A stretch of DNA of 12,816 nt, from assembly GCA_017960065.1 (NCBI GenBank), contig JAGCZK010000020.1:1-12816 (forward strand). The letters are read 5' to 3'. Below the pieces are notes generated by a model that did no database searches, was not told the DNA's origin, and saw only the letters and a program-made list of their open reading frames with translations. Below are positions 1 to 6,495 of the stretch, one piece after another (within the stretch, counting starts at the first letter, position 1; each line of letters starts with the position of its first letter). Origin of the DNA: Paludibacteraceae bacterium. Lineage in GTDB: Bacteria > Bacteroidota > Bacteroidia > Bacteroidales > Paludibacteraceae. A program made the position numbers and the translations under genes.

Positions 1-526
1 TGGCGTTGCCGTTGATGTAGGCGGCATAGCGGCCATCATGGGTGAATTCGGATTCGGTTATTCCGGCGTAAAGTGCAGAACCGTTGTCTTTTTTGTCGCA
101 AAGCAACGCGGACACTCCTATCGACCGCTTGGTTGTTAAGCGGGAATGGTTCCCAGCGACACCTCTTACCGCCAAGTTGAAAGGGTTATATAAGACATTT
201 GACTGTGCAAACGTTGGCGCAACAAGACTTTGAATGCCCAAGGAAACGTATGTTTGGCTTTCTGGTCTCACCTGCATTCCTACGGAATTTTTGTATAGAA
301 TGTAGGCCGTTGTTGACGTATTCCCAACAGAGCCGATTGACAAAGTTGAAACTGGTGTTGAATTGTAGTCTGGCAGATTAAGTCCGACTCGTTTTGAGAA
401 GACCGTTTCTTTGTTTTTGACTGTGTTGGTATTTGTAGTTCCATCGCTTGACACTTTCAATTGGGCGGAAAGGTTGCCTGGAAGGCACAGTACTCCCAGA
501 AGCAGATACAGATAAGTCTTTTTCAT
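1..526 (-). CDS. Secreted tail-fibre/S74-like surface protein, 5' part (runs off left edge)
   Basis: Reading the minus strand from the ATG at 526-524 gives 175 codons without a stop before the window ends, so the gene is partial at its 3' end. The product opens with a signal peptide (MKKTYLYLLLGVLCL, then a likely cleavage after LSA at residues 19-21). A mature Ser/Thr/Asn/Gly-rich region follows. Residues about 153-173 (YAGITESEFTHDGRYAAYIN) resemble the stretch seen just before the repeats and C-terminal intramolecular chaperone of Bacteroidetes secreted tail-fibre or S74-peptidase proteins; that family call is from memory and moderate. No SD sequence is visible, only an A-rich leader. A -7 element at 558-565 gives a leader of about 25 nt. 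Base composition is much lower in GC than the neighbouring genes (24/60 G+C in the line at 241-300), suggesting different ancestry or relaxed selection. Function is unknown; export to the surface or periplasm is likely. Confidence 0.72.
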   Translation of the reverse strand, partial: MKKTYLYLLLGVLCLPGNLSAQLKVSSDGTTNTNTVKNKETVFSKRVGLNLPDYNSTPVSTLSIGSVGNTSTTAYILYKNSVGMQVRPESQTYVSLGIQSLVAPTFAQSNVLYNPFNLAVRGVAGNHSRLTTKRSIGVSALLCDKKDNGSALYAGITESEFTHDGRYAAYINGNA

Positions 527-557
527 CGTTTAGATTTTCGGTTAAAAATTTGTTTCT

Positions 558-565
558 CAAAAATA
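558..565 (-). promoter_or_regulatory. -7 element TATTTTTG for the left-edge gene
   Basis: Read on the minus strand this is an exact match to the Bacteroidetes -7 consensus TAnnTTTG. Transcription would start near 551 and give a leader of about 25 nt to the ATG at 526. No convincing -33 TTTG is present at the usual 19-21 bp spacing, so the promoter may be weak or activator-dependent. Confidence 0.45.
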
Positions 566-632
566 ACGACAATATTTAAAAATACCCCCTCCGTTTTATT
601 AAAATATGTTAAGAAATTGACTGCAGTTTCGT

Positions 633-660
633 AACGAGGAATGGACGATTCATTTCCGTT
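633..660. repeat. Imperfect inverted repeat in the divergent intergenic region 527-731
   Basis: AACGAGGAATG (633-643) and CATTTCCGTT (651-660) form an imperfect dyad around a 7-bp centre. It lies 44-71 bp upstream of the aldehyde dehydrogenase -7 element and 68 bp or more upstream of the left-edge promoter, so it could be an operator for either gene. Alternatively it is chance structure in AT-rich DNA. The rest of this 205-bp gap shows only the two promoters. Confidence 0.25.
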
Positions 661-703
661 CGCATTGTTATTTTTCATGTACAACAAAGACGACAAAAAT
701 CAC

Positions 704-711
704 TATCTTTG
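704..711 (+). promoter_or_regulatory. -7 element TATCTTTG for the aldehyde dehydrogenase/HAD operon
   Basis: Exact TAnnTTTG match. The inferred start of transcription near 718 leaves only about 14 nt before the ATG at 732, the shortest leader in the window. No clear -33 TTTG is seen about 20 bp upstream. Confidence 0.6.
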
Positions 712-731
712 CCTCAGTAATCCTTAAACTT

Positions 732-2102
732 ATGGAAATTCCGCAACTCGTCGCGCAGCAGCGACTGTATTTCAACACCGACCAGACACGCGACGTAAAC
801 AAACGCCGCGACGCCCTCAAGCTCCTTCGGAAGAACATCCGCAAACACGAAAAAGACATCACCCGCGCACTCGCCGAAGACCTCGGCAAGCCCGCCGGCG
901 AAGCCTATATGACCGAAATCGGGATGGCCCTGGCCAACCTGCGTTACTTTATCGGAAATGTGCGCCGCCTCGCCGCCGACCAAAAGGCGACCACCCCCAT
1001 CACCCTGCAACCCGCCAAGAGCCGGATCGTTGCTGAGCCTTACGGCTGCTGCCTCATCATCGCCCCGTGGAACTACCCGTTTTTGCTGGCCCTTGACCCG
1101 CTCATCGCCGCCGTCGCCGCCGGCAACTGCGCCGTGGTCAAGCCTTCGGAAATGGCCCCGGCCACCTCGCAAGTCATCGCCACCCTCGTCGCCGAAACCT
1201 TCCCGCCCGAGTGGGTGACCGTATGCCAAGGCGGCATCGACGTGAGTGAGGCCCTGCTGCAAGAGCGTTTCGACTATATTTTTTACACCGGCAGCCCCCG
1301 CGTGGGCAAAATTGTGATGCAGCATGCCGCCGAGCACCTCACCCCCGTCACGCTGGAGTTGGGCGGCAAAAGCCCCTGCATTATCGACGAAACGGCCGAC
1401 CTCGATCTGGCCATGCGCCGCACCCTCTTTGGCAAAGTCATCAACGCCGGGCAAACCTGCGTGGCCCCCGACTACCTGCTGGTGCACCGCAGCCTGCGCG
1501 AGCGCCTCGTCGAAGCCTTCGAAAAAGCGTTTGCCCAACTGCTCGGCGACAAACCGCTCGAAAGCCGGCACTACTGCCGCATCATCAACCGCCGGCACTT
1601 CGACCGGCTGACGGCATATCTGCAAGACGGAAAAGTGCTGGCCGGTGGCGATATCCGCACCGACACGCTCACGATCACCCCGACGCTGCTCGAAATCGGC
1701 AATCGCGAAGCCAGCGTCATGCAAGAGGAAATCTTCGGCCCGATTTTGCCCGTCATCTTCTACGAGCACCTGTCCGAAGTATACGACTATGTGCGCAGCC
1801 ACGAAAAACCGTTGGCCCTGTACCTGTTTTCGACCAACTCCGACACCATCGGCTATGTGATGCACAACCTTCCGTTTGGCGGAGGCTGCATCAACGACAC
1901 CCTGATGCATGTGGCCACACGCCACCTGCCCTTTGGGGGCATCGGCAACAGCGGCATGGGGCAATACCACGGCAAATGGGGATTCGACACCTTTACCCAT
2001 CCGAAATCGGTGGTCATCAAGGCGCAGGCAGGCGACTTCGCCTTCCGCTACCCGCCCTACTCCTGGAAAAAACTACGTCTGATCAAATTCTTCTTACGTT
2101 AA
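732..2102 (+). CDS. Aldehyde dehydrogenase, ALDH3-like (NAD(P)+-dependent)
   Basis: The 456-residue product has the full aldehyde dehydrogenase fold and should oxidise an aldehyde to the acid with NAD(P)+. Visible landmarks are the cofactor-binding APWNYPF (111-117; N114), Lys137 in VVKPSE, the general base Glu209 in LELGGKSP, the catalytic Cys243 in GQTCVAPD, EEIFGPILP (332-340) and FGGIGNSGMG (401-410). The length, the short N-terminus and the basic-hydrophobic C-terminus (KKLRLIKFFLR) fit the ALDH3/coniferyl or fatty aldehyde dehydrogenase group better than the roughly 480-500-residue ALDH1/2 enzymes. The tail may help it associate with membranes. The substrate cannot be read from sequence. 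The ATG at 732 is supported by the promoter just upstream and by alignment of the N-terminal helices. It is the first gene of a two-gene unit; the HAD gene starts 12 nt after its stop. No damaged motif is visible. Confidence 0.93.
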   Translation: MEIPQLVAQQRLYFNTDQTRDVNKRRDALKLLRKNIRKHEKDITRALAEDLGKPAGEAYMTEIGMALANLRYFIGNVRRLAADQKATTPITLQPAKSRIVAEPYGCCLIIAPWNYPFLLALDPLIAAVAAGNCAVVKPSEMAPATSQVIATLVAETFPPEWVTVCQGGIDVSEALLQERFDYIFYTGSPRVGKIVMQHAAEHLTPVTLELGGKSPCIIDETADLDLAMRRTLFGKVINAGQTCVAPDYLLVHRSLRERLVEAFEKAFAQLLGDKPLESRHYCRIINRRHFDRLTAYLQDGKVLAGGDIRTDTLTITPTLLEIGNREASVMQEEIFGPILPVIFYEHLSEVYDYVRSHEKPLALYLFSTNSDTIGYVMHNLPFGGGCINDTLMHVATRHLPFGGIGNSGMGQYHGKWGFDTFTHPKSVVIKAQAGDFAFRYPPYSWKKLRLIKFFLR

Positions 2103-2114
2103 ACCGGCCCGCTT

Positions 2115-2948
2115 ATGCCACACGCAGTACCAGAAAGCCCCACCCGTATCGATTTGGTGGCCCTCGACATCGACGGCACCCTGGCCAACAGCCAAAAAGA
2201 GATTTCGCCGGCCAACCTCGCCGAGCTGGAGCGCATTCAGCAAGCCGGTGTCAAGGTGGCCCTGGTTTCGGGACGCCCGACCTACGGCATCCTCAACACC
2301 GCCCACAAAATCAACCTGGCCAAATACGGAGGCTACATCCTCTCGTTTAACGGAGCCAAAATCACCCAGGCCGACACCCAGGAGGTGCTGTACGAAAACG
2401 CCCTCGCACCGGCCATCCTGCCGGCCCTGTACGCCGCCGCCAAAGAGTTGAAAGCCGAAATCATCTCGTACAGCGACGGGGCGATTCTGACCGAAAACCC
2501 CACCTACAAATATGTACAGCGCGAGGCCCAGATCAACAAGATGCCGACCCGTCAGGTCGAAAACCTGGTCGAAGCCACGGTTTTCCACACGCCCAAATGC
2601 CTGCTGCTGGCCGAACCCGACCACCTGGCAAAGGTCGAAAAAGAAATGCAACAACGGTTTCGGGGATTGAGCATCTATCGCTCGGAACCTTACTTTTTGG
2701 AAATCATGCCCCAGGGCATCGACAAAGCCCAGTCGCTCGAGCGCCTGCTCAACCTCATCGGCAGTTCGCGCGAACACCTGATGAGTTGCGGCGACGGATA
2801 CAACGATCGGACCATGGTGGGATATGCCGGTATCGGCGTGGCCATGCAAAACGCACAGGACGAAGTCAAGGCGGTGGCCAGCTTTGTGTCGCCGCTCACC
2901 AATGACCAAGACGCCGTGGCGGATGCCATCCGGCGCTTTATTCCCTGA
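2115..2948 (+). CDS. Cof-type HAD-superfamily phosphatase
   Basis: The 277-residue product is a cytosolic haloacid-dehalogenase-type phosphatase of the Cof/YidA class, expected to dephosphorylate sugar phosphates or other small phosphorylated metabolites using Mg2+. All four HAD motifs are present. Motif I is LDIDGTL, with nucleophile Asp18 and acid/base Asp20. Motif II is VSGRP, with Ser52. Motif III is Lys204 in GIDKAQSLERL. Motif IV is GDGYND (226-231). The roughly 110 residues between motifs II and III form the type C2B cap that sets substrate choice, so the true substrate is open. The start at 2115 lies 12 nt after the aldehyde dehydrogenase stop with no promoter between them, so the two are probably co-transcribed. 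The stop at 2946-2948 is only 11 nt from the end of the convergent topA gene, with no strong terminator between them. Confidence 0.93.
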   Translation: MPHAVPESPTRIDLVALDIDGTLANSQKEISPANLAELERIQQAGVKVALVSGRPTYGILNTAHKINLAKYGGYILSFNGAKITQADTQEVLYENALAPAILPALYAAAKELKAEIISYSDGAILTENPTYKYVQREAQINKMPTRQVENLVEATVFHTPKCLLLAEPDHLAKVEKEMQQRFRGLSIYRSEPYFLEIMPQGIDKAQSLERLLNLIGSSREHLMSCGDGYNDRTMVGYAGIGVAMQNAQDEVKAVASFVSPLTNDQDAVADAIRRFIP

Positions 2949-2959
2949 GAAGCAAACGC

Positions 2960-5278
2960 TTACTTGCGCCGACGGCGGAAACCGCCAGCCGGTTTTTCGG
3001 GAGTTTCTTCAATGATTTTGAGGCAGTCGGCATAGCTCAACTCGGCCGGCACGCAGTTTTTGGGCAGCTTGTAGTTTTTGTCGCCCTTTTTCAGATAGGG
3101 GCCGTAGCGGCCGTTGAGCAACTGCATTTCGGCATCTTCGTCGAAGGTCTTGAGCAACTTGTTGGCCTCCGCTTCGCGTTTGGCCAAAATCAGGGCCGTC
3201 GCCTCGTCCAATCCGATGGTAAGCGGATCGACCCCCTTGGGCAGCGAGCAGAACTGGCCGTTGTGAGCCACGTACGGGCCGAAGCGGCCTACGGCCACTT
3301 TCACGTCGGCACCCTCGAACTGGCCGAGCAAGCGCGGAAGTTTGAACAACTCGAGCACCTCTTCGAGCGAAATGGTTTCGATCGACTGGTTGCGTTTGAG
3401 CGAGGCAAAAAGCGGTTTCTCGCTATCGGTGGCAGCACCGATTTGTGCCACGGCGCCGTAGCGGCCGATTTTGACCGACACCTGACGGCCCGTTGCTGGA
3501 TCGGTGCCCAACACCCGTTCGCCGACCTTGTGGTCGAGGTGCTGGCTCATCGACTCTTCGATCATCGGGCGGAAGTCGTGGTAGAATTTATCGATGGTGG
3601 CGTTCCATTTCTGCTTGCCTTCGGCCACGGTGTCGAGGTCGCGCTCGACCTTGGCCGTAAAGTTGTAATCGACAATCGAGGGGAACTGCTCGACCAGGTA
3701 GTCGTTGACCACCGTACCGATGTCGGTGGGGAACAGCTTGGATTTTTCGGCACCGTACATTTCGTTCTTGGTCTGCCGGGTCATTTTGCCGCCCTTAAGC
3801 GACAATTGGGTATAGCTGCGCTTTTCGCCCTCGCGGTCGGCGCGCTGCACGTACTCGCGGTTTTGAATGGTGCTGATGGTCGGGGCGTAGGTCGAAGGAC
3901 GACCGATACCCAGTTCTTCCATCTTGCGCACCAGCGAGGCTTCGGTATAGCGCGGCGGGCGTTGCGAAAAACGTTCGGTGGCGGTAATGGTATCGTAAGC
4001 GAGCGCGTCGTTGGCCTTCACTTCGGGCAGGCGGTTGACCGCCTCTTCGCTCTCCTCATCGTCGGTCGATTCGCGATAGACCTTGAGGAAACCGTCGAAC
4101 TTGACCACTTCGCCTTCGGCCACAAATTTTTCTTTCCGGCCAGAGATTCCGATCGAAATCGACGTGCGTTCCAGCTCGGCATCGGCCATCTGGCAGGCCA
4201 CAGTGCGCTTCCAACTCAGCTCGTAGAGGGCTTTTTCCTGATGGGTGCCTTCGATGCTATGCTCGTTGATATAGGTGGGACGAATGGCTTCGTGCGCCTC
4301 TTGCGCCCCCTTCGACTTGGTGGTGTATTGGCGCACCTTGCTGTACGCTTCGCCTGCAAAGGCGATGATTTCGGCCTTGGCGGTATTGATGGCCAGCGAC
4401 GACAGGTTGACCGAGTCGGTACGCATGTAGGTGATTTTACCGTTTTCGTACAGGTGCTGGGCAATCATCATGGTTTGCGACACCGAATAGCCCAATTTGC
4501 GGGCGGCCTCCTGTTGCAGGGTCGAGGTGGTGAACGGCGGCGCCGGCGTACGTTTCGACGGGCGCGTCTGAATGTCTTCGATGGTAAAGCTGGCCTTCGT
4601 GCAAGCGTCGAGGAAGGCCTGCGCCTCTTCGGCCGTTTTGAAGCGGACCGACAACTCGGCCGACAACTGCTCGCCGTCGGAGGTACGGAACTGGGCCGCT
4701 ATGCGGAACGACGATTCGGGGACGAACTGTTGGATTTCGCGCTCGCGGTCAACAATCAGACGCACGGCCACTGACTGTACCCGACCGGCCGAAAGCGACG
4801 GTTTGATCTTTTTCCACAACACCGGCGACAGCTCGAAACCGACAATGCGGTCGAGCACGCGGCGTGCCTGCTGGGCATCGACGAGCGACAGGTTGATCTG
4901 GCGCGGATGCTCAATGGCCTCCAATATGGCGTTTTTCGTAATTTCGTGAAATACAATCCGCTTGGTGGACGCCTTGTCGAGTTTCAGTTCTTCGGCCAAG
5001 TGCCAGGCAATGGCTTCCCCCTCGCGGTCTTCATCGGATGCCAGCCACACTTCGGAAGCCGTTTGCACTTTTTTCTTGAGTTCGGCAACCAGTTTCTTCT
5101 TTTCGGAAGGCACCTCGTATATCGGTTGGTAATCGTGTTTGAAGTCGATGCTGATATCTTTGGTCTTGAGGTCGCGAATGTGCCCCATCGAGGAGGTCAC
5201 CTCAAAATCTTTTCCCAAAAATTTCTCAATGGTCTTGGCCTTGGCAGGAGACTCGACAATTACCAGATTCTTACTCAT
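2960..5278 (-). CDS. topA: DNA topoisomerase I (type IA)
   Basis: The 772-residue enzyme relaxes negative supercoils by single-strand cleavage and passage. The N-terminal TOPRIM domain shows VESPAKAKTIEKFLG (Glu9) and the Mg2+-binding acidic cluster DEDREGEAIAWH (D82, D84, E86). The catalytic tyrosine is Tyr284 in ITYMRTDS, followed by the conserved Arg286 that positions the cleaved phosphate. Other family landmarks are SAGRVQSVAVRLIVDRE (163-179), EAHEAIRPT (328-336) and LGIGRPSTYAPT (457-468). In place of the Cys4 zinc ribbons of the E. coli enzyme, the C-terminus carries Topo_C repeats with GRYG (607-610), GRFGPY (665-670) and GRYGPY (724-729), and ends in a basic tail GGFRRRRK. The start is fixed by MSKNLVIVESPAKAK and by a matching promoter about 30 nt upstream. 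It is transcribed alone, convergent with the HAD gene and divergent from the acyltransferase gene. Confidence 0.98.
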   Translation of the reverse strand: MSKNLVIVESPAKAKTIEKFLGKDFEVTSSMGHIRDLKTKDISIDFKHDYQPIYEVPSEKKKLVAELKKKVQTASEVWLASDEDREGEAIAWHLAEELKLDKASTKRIVFHEITKNAILEAIEHPRQINLSLVDAQQARRVLDRIVGFELSPVLWKKIKPSLSAGRVQSVAVRLIVDREREIQQFVPESSFRIAAQFRTSDGEQLSAELSVRFKTAEEAQAFLDACTKASFTIEDIQTRPSKRTPAPPFTTSTLQQEAARKLGYSVSQTMMIAQHLYENGKITYMRTDSVNLSSLAINTAKAEIIAFAGEAYSKVRQYTTKSKGAQEAHEAIRPTYINEHSIEGTHQEKALYELSWKRTVACQMADAELERTSISIGISGRKEKFVAEGEVVKFDGFLKVYRESTDDEESEEAVNRLPEVKANDALAYDTITATERFSQRPPRYTEASLVRKMEELGIGRPSTYAPTISTIQNREYVQRADREGEKRSYTQLSLKGGKMTRQTKNEMYGAEKSKLFPTDIGTVVNDYLVEQFPSIVDYNFTAKVERDLDTVAEGKQKWNATIDKFYHDFRPMIEESMSQHLDHKVGERVLGTDPATGRQVSVKIGRYGAVAQIGAATDSEKPLFASLKRNQSIETISLEEVLELFKLPRLLGQFEGADVKVAVGRFGPYVAHNGQFCSLPKGVDPLTIGLDEATALILAKREAEANKLLKTFDEDAEMQLLNGRYGPYLKKGDKNYKLPKNCVPAELSYADCLKIIEETPEKPAGGFRRRRK

Positions 5279-5307
5279 AAGGCAGAAATTGAATTTTTAA
5301 CGGAGGG

Positions 5308-5340
5308 CAAAGGTAAACATTTTCTTTATTAAGGTGCAAA
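5308..5340 (-). promoter_or_regulatory. topA promoter (TTTG-N21-TACCTTTG)
   Basis: On the minus strand TTTG (5340-5337) is followed after 21 bp by TACCTTTG (5315-5308), an exact -7 consensus. The expected transcript begins near 5301 with a leader of about 23 nt. A cluster of CCGAA/TTCGG half-sites begins 12 bp upstream of the -33 element and could modulate it. Confidence 0.75.
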
Positions 5341-5351
5341 TATTTTTGGTG

Positions 5352-5388
5352 CCGAATATTCGGGCAGCGACCCGAAACCGCCTCCGAA
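5352..5388. repeat. Cluster of CCGAA/TTCGG half-sites, including a perfect 12-bp palindrome
   Basis: CCGAATATTCGG (5352-5363) is a perfect palindrome. TTCGGG (5359-5364) also pairs with CCCGAA (5371-5376) across six bases, and a further CCGAA lies at 5384-5388. Thus four half-sites fall within 37 bp of non-coding DNA, directly upstream of the topA -33 element and about 95 bp upstream of the acyltransferase promoter. This looks like an operator array for one or both genes. The rest of the 5341-5481 stretch shows nothing else I can name. Confidence 0.4.
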
Positions 5389-5481
5389 AACCGCCCCAGG
5401 GCGAAATTTCACCCCGCTATAAAACCATTCGCCAACCCATTTGTTAATATAATTTTTGTATTATTAATTAAGCCTAACAAG

Positions 5482-5513
5482 TTTGTCCACTCCATACAGA
5501 ACGACTAATTTTG
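5482..5513 (+). promoter_or_regulatory. Promoter of the acyltransferase/GT8 unit (TTTG-N20-TAATTTTG)
   Basis: TTTG at 5482-5485 and TAATTTTG at 5506-5513 are separated by 20 bp, matching the full Bacteroidetes consensus. Transcription should begin near 5520, giving an unusually long leader of about 54 nt with a hairpin at its 5' end. Confidence 0.72.
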
Positions 5514-5519
5514 ATAGAA

Positions 5520-5546
5520 GGGCAAGGCAAAACACACGCCCTGCCC
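5520..5546 (+). promoter_or_regulatory. 5'-leader hairpin of the acyltransferase transcript
   Basis: GGGCAAGGC (5520-5528) pairs with GCCCTGCCC (5538-5546) at eight of nine positions around a 9-nt loop AAAACACAC. It begins almost exactly where transcription is predicted to start. No U-run follows, so it is not an obvious terminator; mRNA stabilisation or a protein/RNA-binding site is more likely. The start codon at 5574 is outside the hairpin, and an AAGG at 5561-5564 may serve as a weak ribosome binding site. Confidence 0.45.
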
Positions 5547-5573
5547 GATTATATATAAATAAGGTTTGGCGCT

Positions 5574-6434
5574 ATGAGATTACTTCAACGGACCCCTGTC
5601 ATCGACAACATCCGCCAGGCGGTGGCCGACCACGACCTGCACCGCAAGGTGGAACTCCACGACGCCGTGTTGAGCCGCGAGGAGGCCGACTCTTTGGTGA
5701 CCGGCTATGCCCGCAACCGGCACCGGGCCGGCTACAAGTTCAAAAACTTTTGGGCAAACCGTCTGGCCGACTGGTTTCAGCACAAGCTGGAAAAAACCAC
5801 CGCCATCACCGGGCTCGAAAAGGTGGCCGGCATCGAAGGCGGCGCCATCGTTTCGTGCAACCACTTCAGTCCCGACGACAACTGCACCATCCGGATGCTG
5901 TCGGACCGCCTGCACCGGCCCAAACTGGTGGCGGTGAGCCAGGCCACCAATTTCGCCGCCAAGGGCTGGCAGGGCTTTTTGCTCAAATACATCGATGCCA
6001 TACCGCTCACCGACAACCCGGCCTACCTGGGCGGCCTGTTCGAAGAGCAGCTGCGCGAAAAGCTGGCCGAGCGGCGGCTGGTACTCATGTACAGCGAGCA
6101 GGAAATGTGGTTCAACTACCGCAAACCGCGGCCACCCAAACGGGGGCTGTACCACTTTGCCGCCAAGTTGGGCGTGCCGGTCATTTCGTGCTTTGTCGAG
6201 ATTCGCGAGGTGCCGGGCACCGTCCGCGACGAGTTTGCCGACGTGCACTATGTGCTGCATGTGCTCGACCCGATTTGGGCCGACCCCGCCAAAAGCCTCA
6301 AAGAAAACAGCCTGTGGATGGCCCGCCGCGATTTTGAGCAGAAGCAGGCCGCCTACGAGCAAGCCTACGGCCGGCCGCTCACCGACGAATTCACCCCGCA
6401 CGACATCGCCGGCTGGCACCCCGGCCGGTTCTGA
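5574..6434 (+). CDS. PlsC-like glycerophospholipid/lipid acyltransferase
   Basis: The 286-residue product carries hallmarks of the PlsC/LPLAT acyltransferase superfamily, which moves acyl groups from acyl-ACP or acyl-CoA onto glycerol-phosphate or related lipids at the inner face of the membrane. The catalytic block is SCNHFSPDD (94-102), a variant of NHxxxxD with His97 and Asp102. A later conserved stretch, MYSEQEMWFNYRKPRPPKRG (172-191), fits the substrate-phosphate-binding region, where canonical PlsC has FPEGTRS. No clear transmembrane helix is visible, so peripheral association is expected. The N-terminal 80 residues are helical and charged and may be family-specific. The acceptor could be lysophosphatidic acid, a lysolipid, an ornithine or glycine lipid, or another amphiphile; sequence does not decide. 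The gene has its own strong promoter and hairpin leader, and is followed after 61 nt without a promoter by the GT8 gene. There is no sign of truncation. Confidence 0.82.
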   Translation: MRLLQRTPVIDNIRQAVADHDLHRKVELHDAVLSREEADSLVTGYARNRHRAGYKFKNFWANRLADWFQHKLEKTTAITGLEKVAGIEGGAIVSCNHFSPDDNCTIRMLSDRLHRPKLVAVSQATNFAAKGWQGFLLKYIDAIPLTDNPAYLGGLFEEQLREKLAERRLVLMYSEQEMWFNYRKPRPPKRGLYHFAAKLGVPVISCFVEIREVPGTVRDEFADVHYVLHVLDPIWADPAKSLKENSLWMARRDFEQKQAAYEQAYGRPLTDEFTPHDIAGWHPGRF

Positions 6435-6495
6435 AGACACCCCTCACACAGACCATTATTCATTTACCAATAATAGCATTCACTAAAACAAACCT

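Noticed and set aside
199..572. Short frames at 199-381 (+) and 378-572 (-)
   Set aside because: Both are out-of-frame shadows of the signal-peptide gene read from 526 leftward.
714..2000. 428-codon open frame on the minus strand opposite the aldehyde dehydrogenase gene
   Set aside because: A shadow of the GC-rich codon pattern of the real gene, whose product has every catalytic motif; the antisense protein shows no recognisable domain.
3263..4774. 503-codon plus-strand frame opposite topA
   Set aside because: Composition-driven antisense frame inside a complete topA; its Gly/Arg/His/Val-rich product resembles no family.
6455..6474. ATTATT/AATAAT inverted repeat between the acyltransferase and GT8 genes
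   Set aside because: Six AT-only pairs with an 8-nt loop and no T-run; too weak to call a terminator or operator.
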